Assembly: GCA_937957845.1 (NCBI GenBank)
Contig: CALGOD010000463.1
Coordinates: forward strand, 1-5,181
Source: an uncultured Nocardiopsis sp.
Lineage (GTDB): Bacteria > Actinomycetota > Actinomycetes > Streptosporangiales > Streptosporangiaceae
Reading direction: 5' to 3'
Length of the DNA: 5,181 bases
In this document: positions 5,111-5,181 of the stretch, one piece after another
Position numbering within the stretch: the first letter of the stretch is position 1
How the letters are laid out: each line of letters starts with the position of its first letter
Translations under genes and position numbers: made by a program
The notes under the pieces: model-generated
Database searches by the model: none
What the model was told of the DNA's origin: nothing
What the model saw: the letters and a program-made list of their open reading frames with translations, nothing else

Positions 5111-5155
5111 TCGCCCTGGACCGCGACGGGCGCCCGCAGGTTCACGCCCTCGACG

Positions 5156-5173
5156 CCACCCGATCCGGGGTGG
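5156..5173. terminator. Hairpin near the right edge of the window
   Basis: CCACCC (5156-5161) and GGGTGG (5168-5173) form a 6-bp stem with loop GATCCG, 60 nt upstream of purB. It may end a neighbouring transcript entering from beyond the window. The adjoining gene is not visible, so its direction cannot be judged. Confidence 0.25.
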
Positions 5174-5181
5174 GGCCGGCC

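Noticed and set aside
4780..5145. Minus-strand open frame of 121 codons overlapping the 5' end of purB
   Set aside because: It is a same-strand alternative frame of purB with Arg/Gly-rich shadow composition.

Overview
The window is GC-rich DNA (roughly 70% by eye) with the codon usage, GTG starts and gene families of an actinobacterium. The PurB protein is of the actinobacterial/mycobacterial type, a mycothiol-dependent-enzyme family member is present, and an AA10-CBM2 secreted oxidase is typical of cellulolytic actinomycetes. A Nocardiopsis- or Streptomyces-like host is an inference; no marker for species is present.

Layout. Positions 1-53 hold the last codons of an upstream plus-strand gene whose C-terminus looks like the end of a family 2 carbohydrate-binding module (CBM2). 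After an 84-bp gap with two GC-rich hairpins comes a secreted lytic polysaccharide monooxygenase (147-1235): signal peptide, AA10 copper domain, Asp/Pro-rich linker, CBM2. A compound hairpin (1275-1323) probably ends that transcript. A striking 33-bp near-perfect palindrome (1334-1366) overlaps the likely promoter of a DinB/maleylpyruvate-isomerase-like gene (1371-2048), which appears to be leaderless. A gap with two inverted repeats leads to a fold-type II PLP threonine/serine dehydratase without an ACT domain (2177-3133). These plus-strand genes converge on a minus-strand pair: purB (5096-3669) and, 220 bp downstream of it, a 60-residue single-span membrane protein (3448-3266).

How the genes fit together. 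The two left-most genes belong together as extracellular polysaccharide (most likely cellulose) degradation. The isomerase-like gene, the dehydratase, the small membrane protein and purB look like independent housekeeping or accessory transcription units separated by terminator-like hairpins, not one pathway. I see no mobile element, CRISPR array, tRNA or rRNA, and no evidence of a novel multi-gene system. The most unusual elements are the palindrome at 1334-1366, the His in place of the third binding Trp of the CBM2, and the small membrane protein with its upstream palindrome.
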